Assembly (NCBI GenBank): GCA_027482185.1
Contig: JAIXWF010000013.1
Coordinates: 1-64,000, forward strand
Length of the DNA: 64,000 nt
Source: Opitutaceae bacterium
GTDB taxonomy: Bacteria > Verrucomicrobiota > Verrucomicrobiia > Opitutales > Opitutaceae
Direction of reading: 5' to 3'
Position numbers and translations under genes: made by a program. The notes below the pieces were generated by a model. That model worked only from the letters and a program-made list of their open reading frames with translations, ran no database searches and had not been told where the DNA came from. Positions 8,223-16,458 of the stretch are shown piece by piece; the first letter of the stretch is position 1; each line of letters opens with the position of its first letter.

Positions 8223-11200
8223 TCAGCCCTTGGTCAGCGTTTCGTCGAGGTTCAGGATCACGCGCGCGGCGATCGTCCACGCCGCGAGGTCGGCGGGCGT
8301 GGCGTCGGCCGGGAGGTCGGCGGGTTTCGTCATTTCCGAAAAAGCAATGTCGCCGGCTTTCAGTTCGCCGCGCTTGAGGCGCGCGCGGGTGTCGGCGAGC
8401 AGGCGCGCCACCGCCTCGGCCTCGGCGGGCTTGGGCGCGCGCGAGGTGCAGAGCCGGTAGGCGTGGACGATGCGGTCGGCCTCGGTCGCGCCGCCTTCGC
8501 GCCAGACGCGCAGGGCGAGGGCCTGCGCGGCCTCGACCAGCACGGGCTCGTTGAGGCCGGTGAGCGCGGCGAGCGGCGTGTTGGAGCGGACGCGGCGGAC
8601 GCACGCGGCATCGCCGTTCGGCGCGTCGAACGCGCTCAGCATCGGGTCCGGCATCGAGCGCTTGCGGAACAGGTAGAGGCTGCGGCGGTAGCGTTCTTCA
8701 TTCTTCGGAACGTCCCAGTACGTGACCTTGAAGAAATTGTAGGCGAGGACGTTCTCCGGCACGGGCGGGAACACGCTCGGGCCGCCGACTTTCTGGTGGA
8801 GCAGGCCGGCGGCGCTCAGCGCGACATCGCGGACCACCTCGGCCTCGGCGCGGAAACGCGGGCCGCGGGCGAGGTATTGGTTGCGCGGATCGCGTTCGAG
8901 CTGCGCGGGCGCGACCCGCGAGGCCTGTTGGTAAACGGTGCTGGAAAGGATCGTGCGCAGCAGCTGTTTCTGGCTCCAGCCGCGGTCCATGAAATCGACG
9001 GCGAGCCAGTCGAGCAGATCGTGCTGCAGCGGGACCGGCGTGCGCGTGCCGAAGTCCTCGGGCGTCTCGACCAGCCCGAGCCCGAAGACCGATTGCCAAA
9101 CGCGGTTCACCGCCACGCGCGCGGTGAGCGGCGAGCGGCGATCAGCGATCCAATGCGCGAAGGTCAGGCGGTTCTTCGGCGCGTCGGCGGGCAACGGGTG
9201 CAGCGCCGCGGGCACGTGCGGCGCGACCGGATGGAGCGGTTTGTCCCAGGCGCCGCGGTCGAGCAGGCGGGTGGGGCGGACGTCGTCGGCGCGGCGTTCA
9301 GCGAGGTGGAGCACCGTCGTCTTGGCTCCGGGGTATTTCTTCCACAGCGCGTCGGACTCGGTCTGGAATTTTTTCAACGCCGGCACGGAGGCGCGCCACG
9401 CGGAGAAGATCGCGCGCTGCTGTTCGGGCGTGCGGCGGTCGGGCGGCGTGTCGAGGGCGAGTTGGGCGGCGTAGTCGACCGGCTCGGCCTTCGGATCGGG
9501 CGAGTCCGTGAGCGAAAGCCGGCAGCGGCCGAGCATGGTGTTGCCGCGGCCGTTGTCGTCGCCGCTGTGATGGTAGCGGATCAGGGCCTTCAGTTTCGTG
9601 CCGGCGGGCCGGACGAGCGGTTCGGCGAACTGCACGACGGCGACGGACTCGGTGTTGCGCCGGCCGGGCCCGCGGTCGGCGCGCCACGCGGTGTTGTCGC
9701 TGCCGTCGATCATGAACGCAACCGGCCCGAGGATGCGTTTACCCTCCTTGTCGAAGTTGGCCGACCATTCCGGTTCGATGCCGCGGAGCGGTTCGGAGAA
9801 ATCGGCCGTCGCATTCTTCAGCGGCAATTTCTCCCATTTGTCACTGCCGGGAACCTGGACAGAGACCTCGAGTTCGGTCACGGCCCAGGTGCCGTAGCGG
9901 CTGCGGCCGGGGCCGCGGAACGGGAAGTCATCGTGGCACAGGGCTTCGAGCCGCAGGCCGGTCGCGCCGTTCAGGGCCGGTTCCGCAATCACGAAGATGT
10001 CGCCCTTCGTGCTCGGGTGGCCGTCGGTGAAGATCGAGCCGTCGGCGGCCTGCGTCGGGTGGTTGAGGCCGGAGGTCGAAGCCAATTCCTTGGCGACAAT
10101 CGGCGCCCACGCCGTGCCGGCGCGGCGCGTCTGGAGTTCCTTTTCCCACGCCGCCAATTGTTCGCTCCACTTTGGCCGTGCCTCGCGCACCTTGGTGTCG
10201 ACCGCGGCGAGGTCCTTGGCGATTTGCGCGATCTGCTGCTGCTGTTCCGAAGTGTAGACCCAGGACTGGGCTTCGTAGGAATTGTTGAGGAAGGCGTAGA
10301 TGCCGAAGAATTCGTCGTGCGTGATCGGGTCGAACTTGTGCGTGTGGCACTGCGCGCACTGCAACGTCAGGCCCAGCGTCGCCTTGCCGACGCAGTCGAG
10401 CCGGTCGAAGAGGCCCTCGATGCGGAACTGCTCCGGGATGATGGCGCCTTCCTCGTTGATCATGCCGTTGCGCAGGAATCCCGTCGCAATGATCTGGTCC
10501 TGTTTCGCGTCCGGCAACAGGTCGCCGGCGATCTGCTCGATCAGGAATTGGTCGTAGGGCAGGTCGCGGTTGTAGGCGGCGATGACCCAATCGCGCCATG
10601 CCCATTGCTCGCGGGGCAGATCCTTTTCGAAACCGTTGCTGTCGGCGAACCGCGCGGCGTCCAACCAAACGCGGGCCCATTTCTCGCCGTAGCGTTCGTC
10701 GGCGAACAGCTGGGTGATCAGGGCGTCGACCGCGGCGGCGCGGCCCGATTTTGCCTCGGCGGCAATGAACGCATCGACGGCCGCGGGCGGCGGCGGGAGG
10801 CCGACGAGGTCGAGCCAGATCCGGCGGACCAACGTGGTCGAGTCGGCGGGCCCGGCGGACTTGAGTCCGGTCGAGGGAAGCTTCGCGGCGACGAGCGCGT
10901 CGACGGGATTGACCGCGCCCGCCGGCAGCGGCGCCTTCGCGGGCGCGGTGAAGGCCCAGTGTTCGGCGTAGGGCGCCCCGCCGGCGATCCAGCGGCGCAG
11001 CGTGTCCTTCTGCGCGGGCGTGAGCCGCTTGTTCTCCTTCGGCGGCGGCATGACGTCCTCTTCGTCGGTCGCGAGGACGCGGAGCATGATCTCGCTCTCG
11101 TCGGGTTTGCCCGGAACGAGGGACGGGAGCTCGGACTTGCCGCCCTTCAAGGCGCCGTCGCGCGTGTCGAGCCGCAGGCCGCCCTTGCGGTCTTTGGCGT

Positions 11201-11342
11201 CGGGGCCGTGGCAGTGGAAACAGTTTTCCGCGAGGATCGGCTGGACCTCGCGGGCGAAATCGACGGCCCCGGCCAAGGGCCAGGCCGGCAGCGCCAGCAG
11301 CAGCAGCGCGGCGCGCCGCAACGGACGGGGAAGGGGAGGCAT
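8223..11342 (-). CDS. DUF1549/DUF1553 (PSCyt1) c-type cytochrome-like secreted protein
   Basis: This is a large exported protein of 1039 aa. In order it shows a signal peptide (about 1-25), a PSCyt1 cytochrome-like domain with haem motif CFHCH (about residue 40), a DUF1549 domain containing a second CxxCH motif (CAQCHTHKFDPI, about residue 327), an insertion that looks like a beta-sandwich, and a C-terminal DUF1553 domain (about 690-1035, with NRVWQSVFGLGLVE). The chosen ATG gives a clean signal peptide; longer in-frame starts run into the divergent neighbour's promoter region. It is co-transcribed with the DUF1501 gene. Redox activity is inferred from the haem motifs; the substrate is unknown. 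Confidence 0.9.
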   Translation of the reverse strand: MPPLPRPLRRAALLLLALPAWPLAGAVDFAREVQPILAENCFHCHGPDAKDRKGGLRLDTRDGALKGGKSELPSLVPGKPDESEIMLRVLATDEEDVMPPPKENKRLTPAQKDTLRRWIAGGAPYAEHWAFTAPAKAPLPAGAVNPVDALVAAKLPSTGLKSAGPADSTTLVRRIWLDLVGLPPPPAAVDAFIAAEAKSGRAAAVDALITQLFADERYGEKWARVWLDAARFADSNGFEKDLPREQWAWRDWVIAAYNRDLPYDQFLIEQIAGDLLPDAKQDQIIATGFLRNGMINEEGAIIPEQFRIEGLFDRLDCVGKATLGLTLQCAQCHTHKFDPITHDEFFGIYAFLNNSYEAQSWVYTSEQQQQIAQIAKDLAAVDTKVREARPKWSEQLAAWEKELQTRRAGTAWAPIVAKELASTSGLNHPTQAADGSIFTDGHPSTKGDIFVIAEPALNGATGLRLEALCHDDFPFRGPGRSRYGTWAVTELEVSVQVPGSDKWEKLPLKNATADFSEPLRGIEPEWSANFDKEGKRILGPVAFMIDGSDNTAWRADRGPGRRNTESVAVVQFAEPLVRPAGTKLKALIRYHHSGDDNGRGNTMLGRCRLSLTDSPDPKAEPVDYAAQLALDTPPDRRTPEQQRAIFSAWRASVPALKKFQTESDALWKKYPGAKTTVLHLAERRADDVRPTRLLDRGAWDKPLHPVAPHVPAALHPLPADAPKNRLTFAHWIADRRSPLTARVAVNRVWQSVFGLGLVETPEDFGTRTPVPLQHDLLDWLAVDFMDRGWSQKQLLRTILSSTVYQQASRVAPAQLERDPRNQYLARGPRFRAEAEVVRDVALSAAGLLHQKVGGPSVFPPVPENVLAYNFFKVTYWDVPKNEERYRRSLYLFRKRSMPDPMLSAFDAPNGDAACVRRVRSNTPLAALTGLNEPVLVEAAQALALRVWREGGATEADRIVHAYRLCTSRAPKPAEAEAVARLLADTRARLKRGELKAGDIAFSEMTKPADLPADATPADLAAWTIAARVILNLDETLTKG

Positions 11343-11469
11343 GGCGAAAGACAAAGCGGTTCCTATGCAGAGTGCGGCGGCGGCGTTGGCGAGTCCAATT
11401 GCGGCGGCGGATTTTCTCCGCGCTTGCCCCGGGCGGGCCTTCGTGGCGCGGTGGTGGCAACCCCGCCCC

Positions 11470-12750
11470 ATGAATCTGCCGCGCCGCTTTTCCTCCCTGC
11501 CCCGCCGCTCGTTCCTCAAATCGTCCGCGGCCCTGGCGTTCCTCGGCGCGGCCCGCGGCGCCGCCGCTGCGCCCGCGGCGGCCAAAGCGGTTTCGGCCGA
11601 CGATCTCCGCCGCATCATGGAGGCCCCGGTGCTCGACTTGGCGACGGTGAAGGCCCCGGTGACGGTGGCGTCGCTGGAGTTGCTGCGCCACGGCAAGAAT
11701 TACCTCGTGCGCGCGCGGAGCACCGATGGCGCCGAGGCGATCACGGTGCCGAACCCCGCGATCATCGCGAAGGCGTGGCCCGTTTTGCTGGGCAACGTGT
11801 TCCCGACCTTCCTGAAAAAGGACGCGCGGCAGCTCGAGGCGCTGCACACGGACGTGTACCGCGCGGGCAGCAACTACAAGATGCAGGGCCAGCTGTTCTG
11901 GACCTGCGTGATGGCCGTCGAACAGGCGTTGCTCGAACTGATGGGCCGCACGGCGCAGGTGCCGGTGGCGACGTTCTTCGGCGGGGCGAAGCGCCGCGAC
12001 ATTCCGGTGTACTACGCCAGCGGCAACCGCGGGAACACGCCCGAGGCGGAGCTCAAGTTTCTCGAGGAAATGGTCGCGGGTTCGGGCGTGCGCGCCCTGA
12101 AGTTCCGGCTCGGCGGGCGCATGAGCCGCGATGCGGATTCGTTGCCGGGCCGGACCGAGAAACTGATTCCGCTGGTGCGGAAAACCTTCGGCGACGCGTT
12201 CACGCTCTACGCCGATGCGAACAGCTCCTACGGCCCTGCGGAGGGCATCCGCATCGGCCGGCTGATGGAAGAACAGCGCTATGCTTTCTACGAAGAGCCC
12301 TGCGAGTTCGACGATCTCTGGGGCACGAAGACCGTGGCGGACGCGCTCGCGATCCCCGTGGCCGGCGGTGAACAGGAATACAGCCTGCACCGCTGGCACT
12401 GGATGGTCGCGCAGCGCGGCGTCGATATCGTGCAGCCGGACCTGCACTACGGCGGCGGCTTTATCCGCGCGACCAAGGTGGCGCGCATGGCGGCCGCGGC
12501 CGGCATGACCGTCGTGCCGCACATGTCCGGCGGCGGCCTCGGCTACCTCGACGTCGTGCAGTTCGCGGCGTTCACCCCGAACATCGGGCCGTTTATGGAA
12601 TTCAAAGGTAACGCGACCATTCCCGTGATTTGCGCGACGTCGTCGCTGAAATGCGAGAATGGCAGCGTCCGCGTGCCGACGGGCCCGGGCTTCGGCGTCA
12701 TGGTCGATCCGGACTTCGTGCGCCAAGCCGAAGTCGTGCGGGCATCCTGA
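11470..12750 (+). CDS. Mandelate racemase/muconate lactonizing enzyme family protein
   Basis: This enolase-superfamily enzyme (426 aa) has a Tat-type signal (LPRRSFLKSSAALAFLG). The barrel shows the usual series of metal-ligand positions: Asp in LYADANSSYG, Glu in FYEEPCEF and Glu in VAGGEQEY. An Asp/His pair follows in VQPDLHYGG and VVPHMSGG, the arrangement of the mandelate-racemase branch. The expected Lys-x-Lys on strand 2 reads KFR, so the first Lys is kept and the second is Arg. The likely reaction is dehydration or racemisation of a sugar acid, but the substrate cannot be read from sequence. pdxA follows after 14 bp. Confidence 0.88.
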   Translation: MNLPRRFSSLPRRSFLKSSAALAFLGAARGAAAAPAAAKAVSADDLRRIMEAPVLDLATVKAPVTVASLELLRHGKNYLVRARSTDGAEAITVPNPAIIAKAWPVLLGNVFPTFLKKDARQLEALHTDVYRAGSNYKMQGQLFWTCVMAVEQALLELMGRTAQVPVATFFGGAKRRDIPVYYASGNRGNTPEAELKFLEEMVAGSGVRALKFRLGGRMSRDADSLPGRTEKLIPLVRKTFGDAFTLYADANSSYGPAEGIRIGRLMEEQRYAFYEEPCEFDDLWGTKTVADALAIPVAGGEQEYSLHRWHWMVAQRGVDIVQPDLHYGGGFIRATKVARMAAAAGMTVVPHMSGGGLGYLDVVQFAAFTPNIGPFMEFKGNATIPVICATSSLKCENGSVRVPTGPGFGVMVDPDFVRQAEVVRAS

Positions 12751-12764
12751 AAATCGCCGCACCC

Positions 12765-13730
12765 ATGACCGTGTCGTCCGCCCAAGCACTCCCCCGCGTG
12801 GCGGTGACGGTCGGCGATCCGGCGGGCATCGGTCCGGAGATCGTGCTGCGAGCCGTGGCCGATTCGAATGTGGCCGCGCGGTGCCGTCCGCTCGTGATCG
12901 GTTCGCGGGCCGTGCTGGCGGCCGTTGCCGCGAAACTCGATTTGCCGCTGCCGCCGGAGATCGAGGACCAGCCGCTGGATCCGGCGACGTTTGTCCCCGG
13001 ACAAATTTCGCCCCTCGCCGGGCGCGCGGCGGTGTTGGCCGTGCGCCGCGCCGCCGAGTTGGCGCTGCGCGGCGACGTCGGCGCGATCGCGACCGCGCCG
13101 CTCAACAAGGCGGCGATGGCCGCCGCCGGATTTTCCTACCCCGGGCACACGGAGCTGCTCGCGGAACTGGCCGGAGTAAATGACTACGCGATGCTGCTGG
13201 CGGCGGGCGCGCTGCGCGTGATCCACGTGTCGACGCACGTCAGTCTGGCGGAGGCGATCCGGCGCGTGCAGCGCCCGCGGATCGAGACCGTGATCCGGAT
13301 CGCGCACGAAACGCTCGGCCGGATGGGAATGCCGCGGCCGCGCATCGCGGTGGCGGGGCTCAACCCGCACGCCGGCGAAGGCGGACTCTTCGGCCACGAG
13401 GAGCGCGACGTGATCGCGCCGGCGGTCGCGGCCGCGCGGGCGGCCGGGTTCGACGCGAGCGGGCCGTGGCCGGGCGACACCGTGTTCTTCCGCTGCGCGC
13501 GGGGCGAATTCGACGTCGTCGTGGCGCAGTACCACGACCAAGGCCACATCGCGGTGAAGCAGGCGGGCTTCGAAATCGGCGTGAACATTACCGCCGGCCT
13601 GCCGTTCTTCCGCGTCTCCGTCGACCACGGCACGGCCTTCGACCTCGCGTGGCAGGGCCGGGCCAGCGCGCAATCGATGATCGAGGCTGTGTTGCTCGCG
13701 GCGAAACTCGCCGGCGAGTCGCAGATCTGA
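12765..13730 (+). CDS. pdxA: 4-hydroxythreonine-4-phosphate dehydrogenase (PdxA family)
   Basis: PdxA oxidises 4-phosphohydroxy-L-threonine in pyridoxal-phosphate synthesis. The protein (321 aa, normal length) shows the family start TVGDPAGIGPEIVL and metal-ligand histidines in YPGHTELL, YHDQGHIAVK and the NPHAGE loop. The close link to an enolase-superfamily gene rather than vitamin B6 genes makes a PdxA2-type role (oxidation of a 4-phospho sugar acid) a real alternative. The DUF1537 kinase that usually goes with PdxA2 is not seen nearby, so the classical name is kept. Confidence 0.85.
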   Translation: MTVSSAQALPRVAVTVGDPAGIGPEIVLRAVADSNVAARCRPLVIGSRAVLAAVAAKLDLPLPPEIEDQPLDPATFVPGQISPLAGRAAVLAVRRAAELALRGDVGAIATAPLNKAAMAAAGFSYPGHTELLAELAGVNDYAMLLAAGALRVIHVSTHVSLAEAIRRVQRPRIETVIRIAHETLGRMGMPRPRIAVAGLNPHAGEGGLFGHEERDVIAPAVAAARAAGFDASGPWPGDTVFFRCARGEFDVVVAQYHDQGHIAVKQAGFEIGVNITAGLPFFRVSVDHGTAFDLAWQGRASAQSMIEAVLLAAKLAGESQI

Positions 13731-13743
13731 GCCCGTACGGAAT

Positions 13744-13881
13744 CATGCAGTTGGGGGGGGGGGCTTGGCTGAAAGGTGAGCGCAGAGCCCGTTGGTTCCG
13801 CACCTCCCGTGCTGCGGTTGCGTTCTCCGGACCTCGGCGGATCGATCTCTCAACTCTCGACTTTCAACTCTCAACTGCATG
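13744..13881. repeat. Heptamer-word inverted repeat with a G11 tract
   Basis: The left arm begins CATGCAGTTG and then runs into eleven consecutive G residues (13753-13763) before GCTGAAAGG. The right arm (13848-13881) holds CTCTCAACTCTCGACTTTC and ends AACTGCATG, the complement of the left-arm start. The segment CGGCGGATCGATCTCTCAA before the right arm recurs, inverted, at about 37945-37966. No gene is visible in 13731-13977. Confidence 0.6.
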
Positions 13882-13977
13882 TTCCCGGCTGAGCGGCGCC
13901 ATTACGGCGCGAGATAATACGGGTGCGGACACGATTGCCGTTTGCGCGGCGGTTGGGGCGCATGCGAAACACAGGCG

Positions 13978-16386
13978 ATGATTCAGGATCTCCTGCAGTT
14001 GCGCGATCTCGAGCCCCCCATGGGCGACCTTTTCACGAACGCCACCTTGGCCGCGGGCCGGGCGGTGTGGACGCGGCCGTTGCCGCAGGAGACGGGCGTG
14101 CCGGAGAAACGCATCGTGCACGCGCGCGTGCTGCGCCTGCCCGGCCGCGCCCGGCTGCACCGTCTAGGAGTGCGCAAAGGCCAGGGCTACCACAAGTGCG
14201 GCAGCCGCCAGGATCTCGACTGGGTGACGGCGCTGCGGCTGCTGGTCTTCGTCGGCGGCCGCTGGGAGGCGGCGCTTTATCTGCCCGAAGTGCGCAAGCC
14301 CGCCGACGGCGAAATCCTTTGGTTTGAACTCGGCGGACGCGAGGTCGAGGGCGTCTCGATCGAGATCCGCAAGTCCGGCATCGACGACGGTTGGTCGCCC
14401 TGGAATCTCGCGCAGTCCGCGTTCGTGCTGGAAGGCGAACTCGTCGACGCGCTGCCGCCGCGGGACGAGCGGCTGCTCGACGTCGCCGATGTCGACCTGA
14501 CGCGGTTGCCGCGCGGCGTCACCGCCTGGTACCGCGACGGCGAGGTGAGGTACCGCACGCGCGAATTCGAGGTGGGCTTCCACCTCGCGCGGCCGGGCTG
14601 CTCGTTTCTCGGCCTCGCCACCGAGGCGCCGGACCAACGCGACACCAACCTCCTCGCGATCCGGCCCGCGCTCAGCCTGCAGGGGCCGCGGCTGCACGAG
14701 GCGGGCCGCGCGCCCGTGCTCGCCCCGGCCGTGCGTTTCGCGGCGGCGGGCACGGCGGAGGTGCGCGGCGCCGAGGTGAGCTACGATTTCTACGCCGGCG
14801 GCCAGCGCTTCAAGCTGCGCTGGCGCGTGGGCCCCAAGGGCCTGCGGCTGCAGGCGGAACGGATCGCGGCCCGCGCCACGACGGCGTGGCACAGCGCGGT
14901 CTGGACCTTCGGCCTGAAGAACAGCGTCGCCCCCTCGCACGTGCTCGGCGCGCTCGCGCCCGACGGCGAAGCCGGCGCGGTCGCGCTGCCGCTGCTGCTC
15001 CACCTGCCGCGCTTCGGCAGCTGGGAAGTCTCCGCCCGCGGCGCGGCGGCGTTCGCCCGCAGCGACTGCTTCCGGGCCCAGGATTTCAACGCCCTCGAGC
15101 TGAAACTCGGCGAAACGCGTACGCCCGAGGGCCTCTACCGGCTGCCGGCCGGCCGTTTCACCGCGGAGTTCACGCTGCGGCCCGCGCGGCCCGCGGTCGC
15201 GTTGCGGCCCGGCGCCCCCGCCGTCGTGCGGCGCGCGCTGGCGCGCACCGCCCACACGGCCCTGACCTACCGGGCCGACACCGGCACGCTGAGCAACAAC
15301 GGCGCCTCCATGCACTGTCCGATCTGTCTGGATACGTGGGCGGCGGTGACGCGGCCCATGGGCGAGATCCTGCCGGGATTGCCCGCCACGGAATTGCTGC
15401 GCACCTCGCTGGAGCGCTGGCTCGACGGCGGTCCCGGCTACGCGGCCGGGCGGCTGGTGCAGGACGGCGTCGCGCACGACGCCGCCGACGAATACCTGAT
15501 GACCGACACGGCGGGCCTGCGCGGCCTCGCGGACTACCTCCGGCACACGGCCGAGCCCGCGTGGTTCCGGCGTTACCGGCGGCGGATTTTGCAGCGCATC
15601 GACGCGGTGAAGCGGCGCGACCTCGACGGCGACGGCCTGATCGAAAGCCCGTACCGCACCGGCGTCAGCGGCACCGGCCAGTGGAGCACGTGCTGGTGGG
15701 ACGTGATTTCCTTCGGCTGGAAGGACGCTTTCGCCAACGCGATCCTGCACGGTGCGCTGCGCGAGCTCGGGCCGGCGTTGCGACGGTTCGGCGCGACGGC
15801 GCCCGCGCGTTCCGCCGAGGCCTGGGCGGATCGGCTCCGGGCGAGTTTCCATCCGGCGTTCTGGAACGAAGCCACGGGCTGGCACGCGGGCTGGCGGTGC
15901 AAGGAAGACAAGCTGCACGACTACGCCTTCCTCGGCGTCAACGGCGCCGCCGTCGCGCTCGGCCTCACCGACCTTGCGACGGGGCGCGCGGTGATGCGCC
16001 GGTTGCTCGCGGAGGCGGAGCGGGTCGGCATGCCGGATCCGGCGCTCGGGCTGCCGGGCAACCTGCGGCACATTCCCGACGCGGACATGGCCGACATCAT
16101 CCAGGGGTATCCGCTCGGGTACTACCAGAATGGCGGCCGCACCCATGCGCAGACGCGCCACGTCGTCATGGCGCTCTACCGCGTCGGCCTGAAACGCGAG
16201 GCCGACCGGCTGCTCTCGCGCCTGTGCGCAGGGTTCGCGGAAGCGCGCGTTTACGGCGGCAACCAGAGCGGCGTGGACTGGCGCTACTGGGACGACCGCC
16301 CCTGCGGCTACGAGGGTCTGCTGACGGACCAGTTCGGCCTGCTCGAGGCGGTCTTCGCGCGCTGGGGACGCCCAAAGCGGGCTTGA
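13978..16386 (+). CDS. Six-hairpin glycosidase-like protein
   Basis: This 802-aa protein has a beta-rich N-terminal half (about 1-420) and a C-terminal (alpha/alpha) toroid typical of six-hairpin glycosidases. The toroid section contains acidic and aromatic clusters usual for carbohydrate sites: DEYLMTDTAGL, RRDLDGDGLIESPY, WDVISFGWKDAFAN, and near the end YPLGYYQNGGRTHAQTRH. The ATG at 13978 was chosen; an upstream TTG would add 12 residues. No clear signal peptide is present. It probably hydrolyses oligosaccharides released by neighbouring secreted enzymes; the exact glycoside hydrolase family was not assigned. Confidence 0.72.
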   Translation: MIQDLLQLRDLEPPMGDLFTNATLAAGRAVWTRPLPQETGVPEKRIVHARVLRLPGRARLHRLGVRKGQGYHKCGSRQDLDWVTALRLLVFVGGRWEAALYLPEVRKPADGEILWFELGGREVEGVSIEIRKSGIDDGWSPWNLAQSAFVLEGELVDALPPRDERLLDVADVDLTRLPRGVTAWYRDGEVRYRTREFEVGFHLARPGCSFLGLATEAPDQRDTNLLAIRPALSLQGPRLHEAGRAPVLAPAVRFAAAGTAEVRGAEVSYDFYAGGQRFKLRWRVGPKGLRLQAERIAARATTAWHSAVWTFGLKNSVAPSHVLGALAPDGEAGAVALPLLLHLPRFGSWEVSARGAAAFARSDCFRAQDFNALELKLGETRTPEGLYRLPAGRFTAEFTLRPARPAVALRPGAPAVVRRALARTAHTALTYRADTGTLSNNGASMHCPICLDTWAAVTRPMGEILPGLPATELLRTSLERWLDGGPGYAAGRLVQDGVAHDAADEYLMTDTAGLRGLADYLRHTAEPAWFRRYRRRILQRIDAVKRRDLDGDGLIESPYRTGVSGTGQWSTCWWDVISFGWKDAFANAILHGALRELGPALRRFGATAPARSAEAWADRLRASFHPAFWNEATGWHAGWRCKEDKLHDYAFLGVNGAAVALGLTDLATGRAVMRRLLAEAERVGMPDPALGLPGNLRHIPDADMADIIQGYPLGYYQNGGRTHAQTRHVVMALYRVGLKREADRLLSRLCAGFAEARVYGGNQSGVDWRYWDDRPCGYEGLLTDQFGLLEAVFARWGRPKRA

Positions 16387-16458
16387 GCACCGCGGCCGCG
16401 CCACGGCGTCCCGGTGCGGCCCGAACTTTCTGCCGCCGGGGCAGAATGCCGGATGCGC

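Noticed and set aside
9928-12789. A 953-codon minus-strand frame across the DUF1553 and enolase-superfamily genes
   Set aside because: It overlaps two genes with strong family motifs in other frames, and its translation is an Arg/Pro/His-rich shadow.
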